Below the pieces are notes generated by a model. It worked only from the letters and a program-made list of their open reading frames with translations, ran no database searches and was not told where the DNA came from. From Variovorax paradoxus (GTDB lineage Bacteria; Pseudomonadota; Gammaproteobacteria; Burkholderiales; Burkholderiaceae_C), in the NCBI RefSeq assembly GCF_030815855.1, contig NZ_JAUSXG010000001.1:3038001-3102000 (forward strand): 64,000 bases of DNA. The letters run 5' to 3'. Shown piece by piece: positions 1 to 8,919 of the stretch. Position numbers and translations under genes: made by a program. How positions within the stretch are numbered: the stretch's first letter is position 1; each line of letters begins with the position of its first letter.

Positions 1-241
1 ATGGTTGCGTCTAGATGTAATTAATGTTTCTCTAGACAGGCGCTCGCGAAGAGAACGCGTCGGGCTCGATCGCGACAGAAGATGCCGGCCCGGGAGCGAT
101 TGCGAAATCCCATGCTGATTCAGAGGCTCACTTCGATCCTGAGCACGACATCGACGCTCCTATGCTGGTAGCGCACGCCCCCGGTCTAACGCCACTGCGG
201 CGCCCGCGCTTTCACTCCCTGCCTCGATTGGAGCTTTTCGC

Positions 242-940
242 ATGTCCCTGCAAGATTTCAAGGTTCTCACGTTCGACGTGGTCGGCACGTTGATCGATTT
301 CGAAGGCGGCATGCTCGCCTACCTCCGCTCGGCAGTGCCCGATGCACGCGTGAGCGACGACGAATTTCTGGCCGCTTACCGAAGCGCGCGCGCCGACGGC
401 AACGCCGGCTGGTATCCCGACGATCTGGAGCGCTGCTGGCACGCCATTGCACCCGCGCTGGAACTGCCCGACACCGATGCGCTGGCACAAGGCCTTCGCG
501 ACTCGGTCGCGCAATGGCCCGCGTTCCCGGATTCGGTGAACGCATTGAAGCGGCTGCGCAAGCACTTCAAGCTGGTGACGATGACCAACGCGCAGCACTG
601 GGCGCTGGCGCATTTCGACAAGACGCTCGACTCGCCTTTCGACATGCTGCTGAGCTGCGACGACGCTTTGTGCGAGAAACCCGATGCGCGCTACTTCGCC
701 TACGCGCGCGGCCGCTTCGAAGGCGCCTGGGGCTACAAGCAGGCCGACAACCTGCACGTGGCGCAAAGCCAATATCACGACATCGGCATCTCGAAGCAAC
801 TCGGCATCGCCACCTGCTGGATCGAACGCCGCCATGCGCAAAAAGGTTCCGGCGGCACCATCGAGTCGCAGCGCACCGAACCCGACTACCACTTCCGCAC
901 GCTGGCCGAACTGGCCGATGCCGTCGAGGCGCGAGCCTGA
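242..940 (+). CDS. HAD-superfamily hydrolase, haloacid dehalogenase type II-like
   Basis: 232 residues, normal for the L-2-haloacid dehalogenase group. The nucleophile loop is FDVVGT with Asp12. The second motif is TMTNA (Thr115), the conserved lysine is Lys146 in CEKPD, and the late acidic motif is HVAQSxYHD with Asp180. All HAD catalytic positions are therefore present. The family hydrolyses C-halogen or phosphoester bonds; the substrate cannot be read from the sequence. The ATG follows a GATTGGAGC stretch. Only 2 bases separate it from the cupin gene downstream, so they are probably one transcript. A second, diverged member of the same subgroup lies at 6853. No gene is evident in the 241 bases upstream. 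Confidence 0.85.
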   Translation: MSLQDFKVLTFDVVGTLIDFEGGMLAYLRSAVPDARVSDDEFLAAYRSARADGNAGWYPDDLERCWHAIAPALELPDTDALAQGLRDSVAQWPAFPDSVNALKRLRKHFKLVTMTNAQHWALAHFDKTLDSPFDMLLSCDDALCEKPDARYFAYARGRFEGAWGYKQADNLHVAQSQYHDIGISKQLGIATCWIERRHAQKGSGGTIESQRTEPDYHFRTLAELADAVEARA

Positions 941-942
941 CC

Positions 943-1296
943 ATGAGCATCGTCGTTCTGCACCAGTCCGCCACCCTCCCCGGCCTCAAAGACCAGGGCT
1001 GGCCCGCGCGTCCGCTGACCCAGCCGCCTTGCCGCCTGCGCGGCATCGACGTCGAACTCGCGGGCGCGGGCGACAACAACAGCGGCCTCTGGGAGTGCGA
1101 GCCCGGCCGCTTCGAGCGCCAGCTGGCCAATGCCGAGGTCATGCACATCCTGACGGGCGCGGGCACCTTCACGCCGACCGGCGCCGCCCCGCTTCAGATA
1201 CGGGCCGGAGACACGCTGTTCTTTCCAGCAAACACCACCGGCGAATGGCATGTACACCAGACCTTGCGCAAGGTCTTCGTCGTCATGGCGATGTAG
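943..1296 (+). CDS. Cupin-domain protein (DUF861/EutQ-like)
   Basis: 117-residue single-domain cupin. The body has the usual pattern of a beta-barrel motif 1 region (ANAEVMHILTGAGTF, about residues 62-77) and motif 2 (IRAGDTLFFPANTTGEWHV, about 85-103), with only a partial set of metal-ligand histidines. Such small cupins are metal- or ligand-binding proteins of unknown substrate, often encoded beside catabolic enzymes. It starts 2 bases after the HAD stop codon, and the AraC-type HTH gene begins within 50 bases of its end. Cupin plus AraC HTH resemble the two halves of a normal AraC regulator, but the stop between them is clear and the cupin is of a free-standing type. Confidence 0.75.
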   Translation: MSIVVLHQSATLPGLKDQGWPARPLTQPPCRLRGIDVELAGAGDNNSGLWECEPGRFERQLANAEVMHILTGAGTFTPTGAAPLQIRAGDTLFFPANTTGEWHVHQTLRKVFVVMAM

Positions 1297-1342
1297 CTCG
1301 CGGTGCGCGGTGACAATGCGGCTTGCCACGCCGCCCGTATCC

Positions 1343-1837
1343 ATGATCACGCCCGATCTGCTGCAACGAATGTGTCATGCCCGCAACCGCCTCCAGTTCG
1401 AACTGGAGCCACCGGCGAGCGTGGCGCACCTGGCGCGAGAAGCCGGCCTGTCGACCTCGCACTTCATCACCCAGTTCAGCGCCCTGTTCGGCCAGACACC
1501 GTTGCAATGCCGAACCCGCGCCCGCCTGGAGCGCGCGCGGGATCTTCTCCTTTCCACGGACGAGCCCGCCACGCAGATCGGCCTGGGCCTGGGCTTTGAC
1601 AGCCTGGGCAGTTTCTCCCGCCTGTTCACGAGGCACTTCGGTGTGCCTCCGCGGGCCTACCGCCGCACCGCCCAGCCGGCCGTGCCGCCGCCGGGATGCA
1701 TCGCGCTCATGAACCAGGCCTTTGCACGCGACCTCAATTTCGGCGAAGTCGCGCCGGGACAGATCAAGCAGGATGGCATCCTCACCCCAGAGCCAACCAT
1801 CCATCATGCGCATCAATCTCACCAGCATCTTCGTTGA
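1343..1837 (+). CDS. AraC-family HTH transcriptional regulator (HTH-only)
   Basis: 164 residues from the ATG at 1343; an ATG at 1316 is possible. The protein is almost all DNA-binding domain: a first helix-turn-helix near residues 25-47 (VAHLAREAGLSTSHFITQF) and a second near 75-97 ending in the family signature SFSRLFTRHFG-PP-AYR. There is no N-terminal ligand-binding domain, and the last 50 residues match nothing I recognise. Its end overlaps the start of the VOC protein gene by 32 bases, an arrangement implying co-translation. HTH-only AraC genes beside glyoxalase-fold genes are common in proteobacteria, so it probably controls its neighbour; the inducer is unknown. Confidence 0.75.
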   Translation: MITPDLLQRMCHARNRLQFELEPPASVAHLAREAGLSTSHFITQFSALFGQTPLQCRTRARLERARDLLLSTDEPATQIGLGLGFDSLGSFSRLFTRHFGVPPRAYRRTAQPAVPPPGCIALMNQAFARDLNFGEVAPGQIKQDGILTPEPTIHHAHQSHQHLR

Positions 1838-2192
1838 CGACCAGGACAAGGCCCTGGCCTTCTATACGCAAATCCTCGGCTTCGTGAAAAACCAGGACTT
1901 CCCGGTCGGCAAGTACAAGTGGCTTTCCGTCAAGTCACCCGAAGGCGGCGACACCGAGCTTTCCCTCGAACCCAATGCCAACCCCGCGGCGCTCGCATAC
2001 CAGCAGGCGTTGATGAGCCAGGGGGTTCCGGCGATCGCGTTCGAGAGCGACAACCTGGAAGCCGACGTGAAGCGCCTGCGCGAGCACGGCGTTCGCTTCA
2101 CGCAGGACCCCGCGGATCATGGCCCGGTCAGGTTGGCCGTGTTCGCGGACACCTGCGGCAACCTGATCCAGGTCTATCAGCACCGCGCTTGA
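1806..2192 (+). CDS. VOC/glyoxalase-fold protein
   Basis: 128 residues. The opening MRINLTSIFVDDQDKALAFYT is the standard start of the vicinal oxygen chelate fold (beta strand, then DQDKALAFYxxxLGF). The closing FADTCGNLIQVYQ is the usual last strand. The family includes glyoxalases, bleomycin/fosfomycin resistance proteins and ring-cleavage dioxygenases; nothing here picks out one of them. The ATG at 1806 lies inside the AraC gene, so expression is probably coupled to that regulator. It converges with the Lrp gene, whose stop is 69 bases away. Confidence 0.8.
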   Translation: MRINLTSIFVDDQDKALAFYTQILGFVKNQDFPVGKYKWLSVKSPEGGDTELSLEPNANPAALAYQQALMSQGVPAIAFESDNLEADVKRLREHGVRFTQDPADHGPVRLAVFADTCGNLIQVYQHRA

Positions 2193-2261
2193 GACGCGAC
2201 GACCTTCGCGCGGACGAGAGGCACGGCGCGCGTGCTCGGACATCGCCGCGGCAAGCGCCGG

Positions 2262-2756
2262 TCAGCGCTGGTGCGGAAACAGCCGCTCGATCGGGCAGTG
2301 CGTCTTGATGAACGGCGACTTGATGACGATGTAGCTGAAGTACTTCGCGATGCCGATGTTGCGTTCGAGCAGTTCCTCGATCACTTCCTGGTAGTGGTTG
2401 ACGCCGCGCGTCAGAAAGCGCAGCAGGTAGTCGTAGCCGCCGCTCACCAGGTGGCATTCGAGCACCTCGTCCACCTCGCGGATCGCGGCCTCGAAGCGCA
2501 CGAAGTCTTCGCGGTGATGGTCTTGCAGCGTGACCTCGGTAAACACGGTGAGCGTGTCGCCGAGCTTTTCGAGCCGCAGGTGCGCGCCGTAGCCGGCGAT
2601 GTAGCCGGCCTGCTCGAGCCGCTTCACGCGAATGAGGCAGGGGCTGGGCGACAGGCCGACCGCATCGGCCAGGTCGACGTTGGTCATGCGCCCGTTCTGC
2701 TGCAGCTGGGCCAGGATGCGCAGGTCGAGTCGGTCGATCTTGAAAGCTTCAGACAT
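2262..2756 (-). CDS. Lrp/AsnC-family transcriptional regulator
   Basis: 164 residues, the usual family length. The N-terminal winged helix-turn-helix covers about residues 8-60 (LDLRILAQLQQNGRMTN, then VGLSPSPCLIRVKRLE). The C-terminal RAM ligand-binding domain includes VLECHLVSGGYDYLL. It lies 75 bases downstream of the class III aminotransferase on the same strand, so it is probably the local amino-acid or amine-responsive regulator of that gene and perhaps of the wider cluster. The effector is not deducible from sequence. Confidence 0.9.
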   Translation of the reverse strand: MSEAFKIDRLDLRILAQLQQNGRMTNVDLADAVGLSPSPCLIRVKRLEQAGYIAGYGAHLRLEKLGDTLTVFTEVTLQDHHREDFVRFEAAIREVDEVLECHLVSGGYDYLLRFLTRGVNHYQEVIEELLERNIGIAKYFSYIVIKSPFIKTHCPIERLFPHQR

Positions 2757-2831
2757 GGCGGTCCTGGAAAAAAACAGAGAGAGGGTCCGATTCTGCTTTG
2801 CCTGCGGATCGCTGAGGCAGTGCTTTCCCGG

Positions 2832-4235
2832 TCAGCCTGCCAGCGCCGCGCGCACGTCGGCGGCGTTCAGCACCTCGTCGAGTGTTTTCTTCAGGCGCAC
2901 GAACATCTGGGCGAACTCGTCCTCGGTGAAGGTCAGCGCCGGTGCAAAGCCGAGGATGTTGTCGCCGAAGGCGCGGAACACCAGGCCATTGCGGTAGGCA
3001 GCCGCGAAGATGCGGTCGGGCAAGCCGAGCGCCGCATCGAAGCCGCGCTTGCTTTGCTTGTCGCTCACGAGTTCGAGCGCACCCAGCAAGCCACGATGGC
3101 GCGAATCGCCCACCAGCGGATGCGCGCGCAGTGCGTCGAGCCCGGCCGCAAAGTGCGACGCGACACGCTGGCCGTTGGCGAGCACCCCGCCCTCTTCGTA
3201 CAGGCGCAGCACCTCGAGAGCCACCGCGGCGCTCACCGGGTGGGCCGAATACGTGGCGCCGTGGCCGACCGGAACACCCGCGGGCGCACCGTCGGCAATG
3301 CCGGCATAGACCTTCTCCGACATCATGGTCGCGCCCATCGGCACGTAGCCCGAGGTCAAGCCCTTGGCCATGGTCATCAGGTCGGGTTCCACGCCTTCGG
3401 CCTCGCAGGCGAACATGGGGCCGGTGCGGCCGAAGCCGGTGATGACCTCGTCGACCACGAAAAGAATGTCGAGCTCGCGCGCCGCATCGCGCATGGCCTT
3501 GAGCCAGCCCTTGGGCGGCACGATGACGCCGCCCGAGCCCTGGATGGGTTCGCAGAAGAACGCGGCCACGTTGTCCGCGCCGAGCTCGGCCACCTTGGCG
3601 CGCAGCGAGGCCACCGACGCGGCGATCAGCGCCTGCGGGTCGGCGCCTTGCGCGTGGCGGTATGGGTTGGGCGACGGAATGTAGTGCTGCGTGGGCAGCG
3701 GCAGATCGAAGCCGCGATGAAACGCCGGCAGTGCCGTCAGGCCGGCGCCGGTCGACGAGGAGCCGTGGTAGCCGCGCTCCAGCGCGATGAACTGTTTTTT
3801 CGACGGCTTGCCGATGGCGTTGTAGTACTGCACGATGAAGCGCACGGCGGCATCGATCGCTTCGGAGCCGCCGAGCGTCATGTACACCCGGGTCAGCGAC
3901 GCGGGCGTGATCTGCACCAGCTTCTCGGCGAGACGGATGGCCGGCTCGCTGCTGAAGTGAAAGTAGCCGGTGGCATACGGCAGGCGCCGCATCTGGTCGG
4001 CCGCGGCCTGCACCACGCTCTCCTGGCCGTAGCCGACGTTCACGCACCAGAGGCCGGCGAAGGCGTCGAGCAGTTCATGGCCGTTCGCATCGGTGAGCCA
4101 CGCGCCCTTGGCCGAGGCCAGCACGGTGGGACCGCGCTCTTCGTGCGTGCGCCAGGGCGAGACGGGATGGATGAGGTGAGCCCGGTCGATGGCGTCGAGC
4201 GTGGCGAGGTGCGGCAATGCGGTGGGATGCGTCAT
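2832..4235 (-). CDS. Class III aminotransferase (omega-amino acid/polyamine:pyruvate type)
   Basis: 467 residues, PLP-dependent fold-type I, class III. Visible signatures are GLWCVNVGYG near residue 61, the phosphate-binding LGGSEAIDAA near 121, the PLP ring-contact VVDEVITGFGRTG with Asp262, and the Schiff-base lysine Lys291 in MAKGLTSGY. Enzymes of this type transfer the amino group of a terminal amine or omega-amino acid to pyruvate, giving an aldehyde. That fits the semialdehyde dehydrogenase at 15341 and the amine oxidase-like gene at 7550. It sits upstream of an Lrp regulator on the same strand. The exact substrate (beta-alanine, GABA, putrescine) is not determinable here. Confidence 0.88.
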   Translation of the reverse strand: MTHPTALPHLATLDAIDRAHLIHPVSPWRTHEERGPTVLASAKGAWLTDANGHELLDAFAGLWCVNVGYGQESVVQAAADQMRRLPYATGYFHFSSEPAIRLAEKLVQITPASLTRVYMTLGGSEAIDAAVRFIVQYYNAIGKPSKKQFIALERGYHGSSSTGAGLTALPAFHRGFDLPLPTQHYIPSPNPYRHAQGADPQALIAASVASLRAKVAELGADNVAAFFCEPIQGSGGVIVPPKGWLKAMRDAARELDILFVVDEVITGFGRTGPMFACEAEGVEPDLMTMAKGLTSGYVPMGATMMSEKVYAGIADGAPAGVPVGHGATYSAHPVSAAVALEVLRLYEEGGVLANGQRVASHFAAGLDALRAHPLVGDSRHRGLLGALELVSDKQSKRGFDAALGLPDRIFAAAYRNGLVFRAFGDNILGFAPALTFTEDEFAQMFVRLKKTLDEVLNAADVRAALAG

Positions 4236-4385
4236 GGCGGTGTCGTGTGAGGCGAGAGCGAAGGAAGCTTTCGAATGCCCTCAGCTTAGGCGGCGCGGCG
4301 CATGGCGTGGTGCTGCTTTAGGGGTGCTGCGCGAAGCACGCTGCGGTTATGCGCCCCGCCACAGCACATCATGCGGTCGGGTTTT

Positions 4386-5318
4386 TCAGTAGCCCTTGGC
4401 GCGGTCCACCCGCCCGACCATAGGCTCGCCCGCTTCGAAGCGGCGCAGGTTGTCGAGCACGGCCTGTGCGGCGCTCAGCGGCTGCGTCATGCTGGCGATG
4501 TGCGGCGTGAGTTCGATGCGGGGATGGCGCCAGAAGGCATGCGTGGGCGGCAGCGGTTCGGGGTCGGTCACGTCGAGCACGGCGTCGCTGATGCGGCCGC
4601 TGGCCAGCGCTTCCAGGAAGTCATGTTCGACCAGATGCGGCCCCCGCCCCACGTGCACCAGCCCTGCGCCCATGGGCAGCATCGAGAACAGCTTCGCATC
4701 GAGAAAGCCGCGCGTCGAATCGGTGAGCGGCAGCAGGCACACGAGGATGTCGGTGCGCGCAAGAAAGACGGGCAGCTCTTCGGCACCCGCATGGCACCGC
4801 ACGCCCTCCACGTCATGCCGTGAGCGGCTCCAGCCGGCGCAATCGAAACCCAATGAGACCAGCTGTTCCAGGACGGCTTGGCCGAGCGAGCCGAGTCCCA
4901 GCACACCCACTCGCCGCTCGCTTGCGGGCCGAACCGGCAGCGGCTTCCATTGGCCTTCCTGCTGCTGGCGCCGGTACTGCGGCATGTCTCGGTGGAGTCC
5001 GAGCACCGCATGCGTCACGTACTCGACCATGCCGCTGACGATGCCGGGCTCTACCATGCGCACCACGGGCAATGTCGGCGGCAACACCGCGAAGTCGAAC
5101 TGGTCGACACCGGCACCCGATGAGAACAGCACCTTCAGATTGGTGAATCGCTCGGCGATGTCTTGCGGCGGCTCCCATGCCGCGAGAAAGCGCACCTGCA
5201 CCGGGTCGCCGATGTCGGGCCAGATCCGGAAGTCGATGTCGGGGCGGTGGCGGCCGAACACGTCGGCCCATTGGCGGCCGCGTACGGGGTCTGACTTGTA
5301 GAGGAAGGTGGTCTTCAT
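4386..5318 (-). CDS. ghrA: Glyoxylate/hydroxypyruvate reductase A-like D-2-hydroxyacid dehydrogenase
   Basis: 310 residues, matching the short GhrA branch of the D-isomer-specific 2-hydroxyacid dehydrogenases. The NAD(P)-binding glycine motif GLGSLG is at residues 141-146. The catalytic set is Arg225 in VGRGPHLV, Glu254 in the DPEPLPP segment, and His273 in TPHIAS. The enzyme reduces glyoxylate or hydroxypyruvate in the cytoplasm. It lies between a GNAT gene and the aminotransferase on the same strand. The 155 bases upstream carry one copy of the structured hairpin repeat described separately, so its transcript leader may contain the complement of that element. Confidence 0.85.
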   Translation of the reverse strand: MKTTFLYKSDPVRGRQWADVFGRHRPDIDFRIWPDIGDPVQVRFLAAWEPPQDIAERFTNLKVLFSSGAGVDQFDFAVLPPTLPVVRMVEPGIVSGMVEYVTHAVLGLHRDMPQYRRQQQEGQWKPLPVRPASERRVGVLGLGSLGQAVLEQLVSLGFDCAGWSRSRHDVEGVRCHAGAEELPVFLARTDILVCLLPLTDSTRGFLDAKLFSMLPMGAGLVHVGRGPHLVEHDFLEALASGRISDAVLDVTDPEPLPPTHAFWRHPRIELTPHIASMTQPLSAAQAVLDNLRRFEAGEPMVGRVDRAKGY

Positions 5319-5368
5319 GATGAGGTGTGTTTTGCGTTTGTCGTTCGATCAACGACTGCTCTGAATCA

Positions 5369-5464
5369 CGCTCCCGCTGGCGGGGTGCCTTGCGCAGCGA
5401 AATCAAGGAGGAGGCCGCAGGCCGGGGGACATTCGCGGAGCAAGGTACCCCGTCGGCGGGAGTG
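5369..5464 (+). repeat. Structured hairpin repeat, copy A
   Basis: 96-nt imperfect palindrome. The outer arms 5369-5393 and 5440-5464 pair along all 25 positions, with four G-T wobbles. Next come a symmetric internal loop GCA/GGA, an inner stem GCGAA/TTCGC, the strand ATCAAGGAGGAG, a small hairpin (GCC-GCA-GGC) and GGGGGACA. The same architecture recurs at 26626-26721 and, on the opposite strand, at 26485-26578, with compensatory base changes in the stems. A CGATCAACGAC box lies just upstream at 5346. It sits between the ghrA start and the GNAT stop, both on the minus strand. Confidence 0.9.
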
Positions 5465-5473
5465 CACCCTGAT

Positions 5474-6352
5474 CTAACCAACAGCCTGCGTCACAAGGGC
5501 AAACAACGCGGGCCCTTGCGCAGAAGCAGCAAGCGCGTCGCCGCGCACCATCGTCGTCGGCGCATCCACGCGCAACAGGCCGATGCTCTCGAGCCATTCG
5601 GCCAGCCCGCTGTCGAAGTCGATATCGATGCGCGTGAAGTTGCCCGCGTTCAAGCCCGCGAGGTGCGCGATCAGCGCCTTCGCGCCCTCGGCATCGGGTG
5701 CGACCACCGGGCCGATGGAATGGCCCCGCCCGAAGCGCCGCAGCATGGCGAAGCCCTTCGGCTCGTTGTCATGGTCGAGCACCACGCAGGCATCGGCGTT
5801 TTGCAGCAGCTCGGCGACGAGCGCGTCGCGCGGCATGCCTCGCGCTGCCGTGTCGAGCGCCTGCAGCGCGGGCAACTCATTGAGGCCCGCGGGCCTCAGT
5901 CGCCAGCCGGGCTGCAGCGCAATCAATGGTGCCGGCAGCGCAATGCCCTGGTGCTGCCGCACCTCGCCCGTGCGCACGAAGCCGAGCCGCTCGTAGAGCC
6001 CCCGCCCTTCGGCGGTTGCATGCAGCAGCACGGTGCGGTCTTCCAGACCTTCGAGCAACGCGCTCATGAGCCGGTGCCCGATGCGCCGGCCCTGGCAGGC
6101 GGGCGAAACGATCACCAGGCCGATGGTGGCGTGGGTCTTGCCCCAGAGCCAGCGCAGGCCTGTCGCGACGAGCTCGCCGTCGCGCTCGGCCGCGACGCCC
6201 TCGGCATGCGAGAACATCAGCTCCCAGTCCGCTGGGCGATGCGGCCAGCGCAGTTCGGCCGTGAGCGCATGCGCACGCGGAAGGTCGGCCGCCGTCATCG
6301 GTCGGAGCACCACGCCGTCCATGGAGGGTGCGTTCGAAGTGGGTTCAGGCAT
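5474..6352 (-). CDS. GNAT-family N-acetyltransferase (double-domain)
   Basis: 292 residues from the ATG at 6352. Codons continue open further upstream, but the protein beginning MPEPTSNAPSMDG gives a normal GNAT start. The N-terminal domain has the acetyl-CoA site (IVSPACQGRRIGHRLM, the Q/RxxGxG/A motif, about residues 97-112) followed by LYERLGFVRTG. The second half (about 150-290) looks like a degenerate second GNAT domain, as in many 280-300 residue bacterial members. The acceptor is unknown; polyamines or amino acids would suit the surrounding amine-catabolic genes, but that is inference. Confidence 0.75.
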   Translation of the reverse strand: MPEPTSNAPSMDGVVLRPMTAADLPRAHALTAELRWPHRPADWELMFSHAEGVAAERDGELVATGLRWLWGKTHATIGLVIVSPACQGRRIGHRLMSALLEGLEDRTVLLHATAEGRGLYERLGFVRTGEVRQHQGIALPAPLIALQPGWRLRPAGLNELPALQALDTAARGMPRDALVAELLQNADACVVLDHDNEPKGFAMLRRFGRGHSIGPVVAPDAEGAKALIAHLAGLNAGNFTRIDIDFDSGLAEWLESIGLLRVDAPTTMVRGDALAASAQGPALFALVTQAVG

Positions 6353-6852
6353 AGGGAAAACTCTCAGTTTCGGCGGAATGGCGCATCCATCTTGGACGAC
6401 ATTGCGGCGCTGCACCAGACCGAAATCGACCTGTTTCGCAACTTGCAAGCTTCGGTTGCCGCGCGCCCCGGTTTCGCAATTCGCTGCGGCGGCGCGCCTG
6501 CATACGCACACAAATGCTGCGCCAACCTCCCTAGGATCGACGCCACTTTCCACGACCTCCGCCATGCAAGCCTTCCACCCGCACAACATCCATCGGCAAG
6601 GACCTGGGGCGCCAGGCAGCCGAGGTGAATCTGCGCTTCAAAAGCGTGCTCGTCGGCTGTGCGGCGATGCATCGAGGTGCACGGCTGCACAGGCGCAGGG
6701 CACACCGCACGGCATGCCGTCGCCGGCCCCGCAAACCGCAGCTTCGTTTCGCCAAGCCCCGTTTTTCCCTACATACCTCGAGCGAGGGCGTGCTGCAATC
6801 GCTTCGTAATGAGTTTGTCGCATTTGCCACCTTCAACACAGGAACAGAGACC
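6353..6852. other. 500-base intergenic region, no gene seen
   Basis: The region separates the minus-strand GNAT gene from the plus-strand HAD gene at 6853, so it must contain both promoters. I see no convincing coding frame on either strand; open frames here have no recognisable protein pattern or initiation site. A perfect CGATGCATCG palindrome lies near 6665. The AGGAA before 6853 serves as ribosome-binding site for the HAD gene. No clear terminator or RNA gene was found. Confidence 0.5.
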
Positions 6853-7518
6853 ATGACTTTCCGTCCCAAATACGTGACCTTCGACTGCTACGGCACCCTG
6901 ACCCGGTTCCGCATGAAGGAGCTGACCATCGATCTCTTCGCCGACCGCATCCGGCCCGAGCAGATGGAGCAGTTCGTCACCGACTTCACCGCCTACCGCT
7001 TCGACGAAGTGCTGGGCGCGTGGCAGCCCTACGAGGTGGTGCTGAAGAACGCGGTGCGCCGCCTGTGCAAGAAATGGAAGATCCAGTACTTCGACAGCGA
7101 CGGCCAGAAGTACTACGACGCCGTGCCGACGTGGGGCCCCCACGACGACGTGGCCGCCGGCCTGGCCAAGGTGGCCAAGGAAATCCCGCTCGTCATTCTG
7201 TCGAACGCGTCCGACGACCAGATCCAGAAGAACGTCGCCATGCTCGGCGCGCCGTTCCACCGCGTCTACACCGCGCAGCAGGCACAGGCCTACAAGCCGC
7301 GCCTGCAGGCCTTCGAATACATGCTCGATTCGCTCGGCTGCAACCCCGAAGACGTGCTGCACGTGTCGTCCAGCCTGCGCTACGACCTGATGTCGGCCGA
7401 CGACATCGGCATCGTCAACAAGGTGTTCGTCAACCGCGGCCACGGCCCGGGCAACCCGGCCTACCGCTACACCGAGATCCAGGACATCGGCGGCCTGCCC
7501 GGCGTCGTCGGCCTCTGA
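6853..7518 (+). CDS. HAD-superfamily hydrolase, haloacid dehalogenase type II
   Basis: 221 residues. The nucleophile is Asp11 in FDCYGT, the second motif is LSNAS (Ser117-Asn118), the lysine is Lys148 in AYKPR, and the last acidic motif is SSSLRYD (Asp178). FDCYGTLxxF and the length place it in the 2-haloacid dehalogenase subgroup. It is the first gene of a same-strand run that continues into an FAD oxidoreductase 31 bases downstream and then an ABC transporter. Homologues in such amine-oxidase clusters are probably phosphatases or dehalogenases of the pathway substrate, but the sequence does not say which. Confidence 0.85.
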   Translation: MTFRPKYVTFDCYGTLTRFRMKELTIDLFADRIRPEQMEQFVTDFTAYRFDEVLGAWQPYEVVLKNAVRRLCKKWKIQYFDSDGQKYYDAVPTWGPHDDVAAGLAKVAKEIPLVILSNASDDQIQKNVAMLGAPFHRVYTAQQAQAYKPRLQAFEYMLDSLGCNPEDVLHVSSSLRYDLMSADDIGIVNKVFVNRGHGPGNPAYRYTEIQDIGGLPGVVGL

Positions 7519-7549
7519 TCTTTTTCCGCACGTTCATCCGCCCCACGCC

Positions 7550-8842
7550 ATGAAGCTCGATTCCTACTGGACCGATTCCGCGCCGGCCTTCGCTCCCGCG
7601 GTGCATGCACTGCCGGCGCAGGTCGACGTCGCAATCGTCGGAGGCGGCTTCACCGGCCTGTCGGCGGCGCGGGCGTTGGCCAGCCGCGGTGCCCGCGTCG
7701 CGGTGCTGGAGGCCGGCACGCGCGTGGCGGCCGAGGCGTCGGGGCGCAACGGCGGCCACGTCAACAACGGGCTGGCGGTGGACTATGCCGATGTGGCCGC
7801 CAAGGTCGGCATCGACAAGGCGCGTGCCTGGTACCACGCCTACGACGATGCGGTGGAGACCGTGGCGCGGCTGGTGCGCGACGAAGCGATCGACTGCGAC
7901 TTCATGCGCCACGGCAAGCTCAAGCTCGCCACGCGCGCCAACCAGATGGCCGCGCTCGAGCGCAGTGCGCAGCGCCTGATGGGCGACGGCGTGGACACCG
8001 ACGTCGAAGTCCTCGACGCGGCACAGGTGCGCGGCGAGGTGCAGAGCGAGCGCTTCCATGGCGGCCTGCTCTACAAGCGCAGCGGCCAGATGCACATGGG
8101 CCGCTTCGCCCAGGGCCTGGCCGCGGCCGCGCAGCGCCATGGCGCGCAGATCCACACCGGCACCCAGGTGAACCGCATCGAGCGGCTCGGCCAGGGCCAC
8201 GCGCATCGGCTGCACACAGCCGTCGGCACCGTCACCGCGCAGCAGGTGCTGCTGGCCACCGGTGCCACGCGGCATGGCGGCTACGGCAGCTTCGGCTGGC
8301 TGCGCCGGCGCATCGTGCCGATCGGCAGCTTCATCGTGGTGACCGAGCCGCTCGGCGCCGAGCGCGCGCAGGCACTGCTCGCGGCTCGGCGCACCTACAC
8401 GACCGTCGCGAACATCCATCACTACTTTCGGCTCACGGCCGACCACCGGCTGGTGTTCGGCGGACGCGCGCGTTTCTCGATTTCCAGTCCACAGGCCGAT
8501 GCCGCGAGCGGCGAGATCCTGCGCGCCGGGCTGGCCCAGACCTTCCCGCAGCTCGGCGCGGTGCGGCTGGACTATTGCTGGGGCGGACTGGTCGACATGA
8601 CGCAGGACCGCCTGCCCCACGCCGGCGAGCGCAACGGCCTCTACTACACCATGGGCTACAGCGGACACGGCACGCAGATGTCGGTGCACATGGGCGAGCG
8701 CATGGCGGCCGTGATGAACGGCGATGCCGGCGCCAACCCCTGGCAGGGCCGCGACTGGCCCGCCATTCCCGGCCACGTCGGTCCGCCCTGGTTCCTGCCG
8801 GCGGTCGGCCTCTACTACTCGCTCAAGGACAAGCTGGCCTGA
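7550..8842 (+). CDS. FAD-dependent amine oxidase-like oxidoreductase (DAO/PuuB family)
   Basis: 430 residues. The N-terminal Rossmann motif VAIVGGGFTGLSAA (GxGxxG at about 31-36) and the following acidic strand end bind the FAD adenosine. The RNGGHVNNG segment near residue 64 is the typical flavin-proximal stretch of the D-amino-acid oxidase/gamma-glutamylputrescine oxidoreductase family. C-terminal GYSGHGTQMSVHMGERMA also binds FAD. The likely reaction is oxidative deamination of a primary amine or N-substituted amino acid to an aldehyde. A paralogue with the same architecture lies at 38415. Its position ahead of an ABC importer suggests that the imported compound is its substrate. Confidence 0.82.
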   Translation: MKLDSYWTDSAPAFAPAVHALPAQVDVAIVGGGFTGLSAARALASRGARVAVLEAGTRVAAEASGRNGGHVNNGLAVDYADVAAKVGIDKARAWYHAYDDAVETVARLVRDEAIDCDFMRHGKLKLATRANQMAALERSAQRLMGDGVDTDVEVLDAAQVRGEVQSERFHGGLLYKRSGQMHMGRFAQGLAAAAQRHGAQIHTGTQVNRIERLGQGHAHRLHTAVGTVTAQQVLLATGATRHGGYGSFGWLRRRIVPIGSFIVVTEPLGAERAQALLAARRTYTTVANIHHYFRLTADHRLVFGGRARFSISSPQADAASGEILRAGLAQTFPQLGAVRLDYCWGGLVDMTQDRLPHAGERNGLYYTMGYSGHGTQMSVHMGERMAAVMNGDAGANPWQGRDWPAIPGHVGPPWFLPAVGLYYSLKDKLA

Positions 8843-8919
8843 GCGCCGCGCGATCCGCCGTTTTCCGTTCCGTGTTCGTTCTTCAACCTTCAGTCACCGG
8901 CCCACAGGAGTACCCCACC

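Noticed and set aside
11..37. TCTAGA repeated at both ends of an AT-rich stretch at the window start
   Set aside because: Two short restriction-site-like hexamers 15 bases apart are not enough to call an element.
2232..4250. 672-codon plus-strand open frame antisense to Lrp and the aminotransferase
   Set aside because: It is the third-position complement of two clear genes; its His/Arg/Gly-rich translation has no domain, as is typical of high-GC antisense frames.
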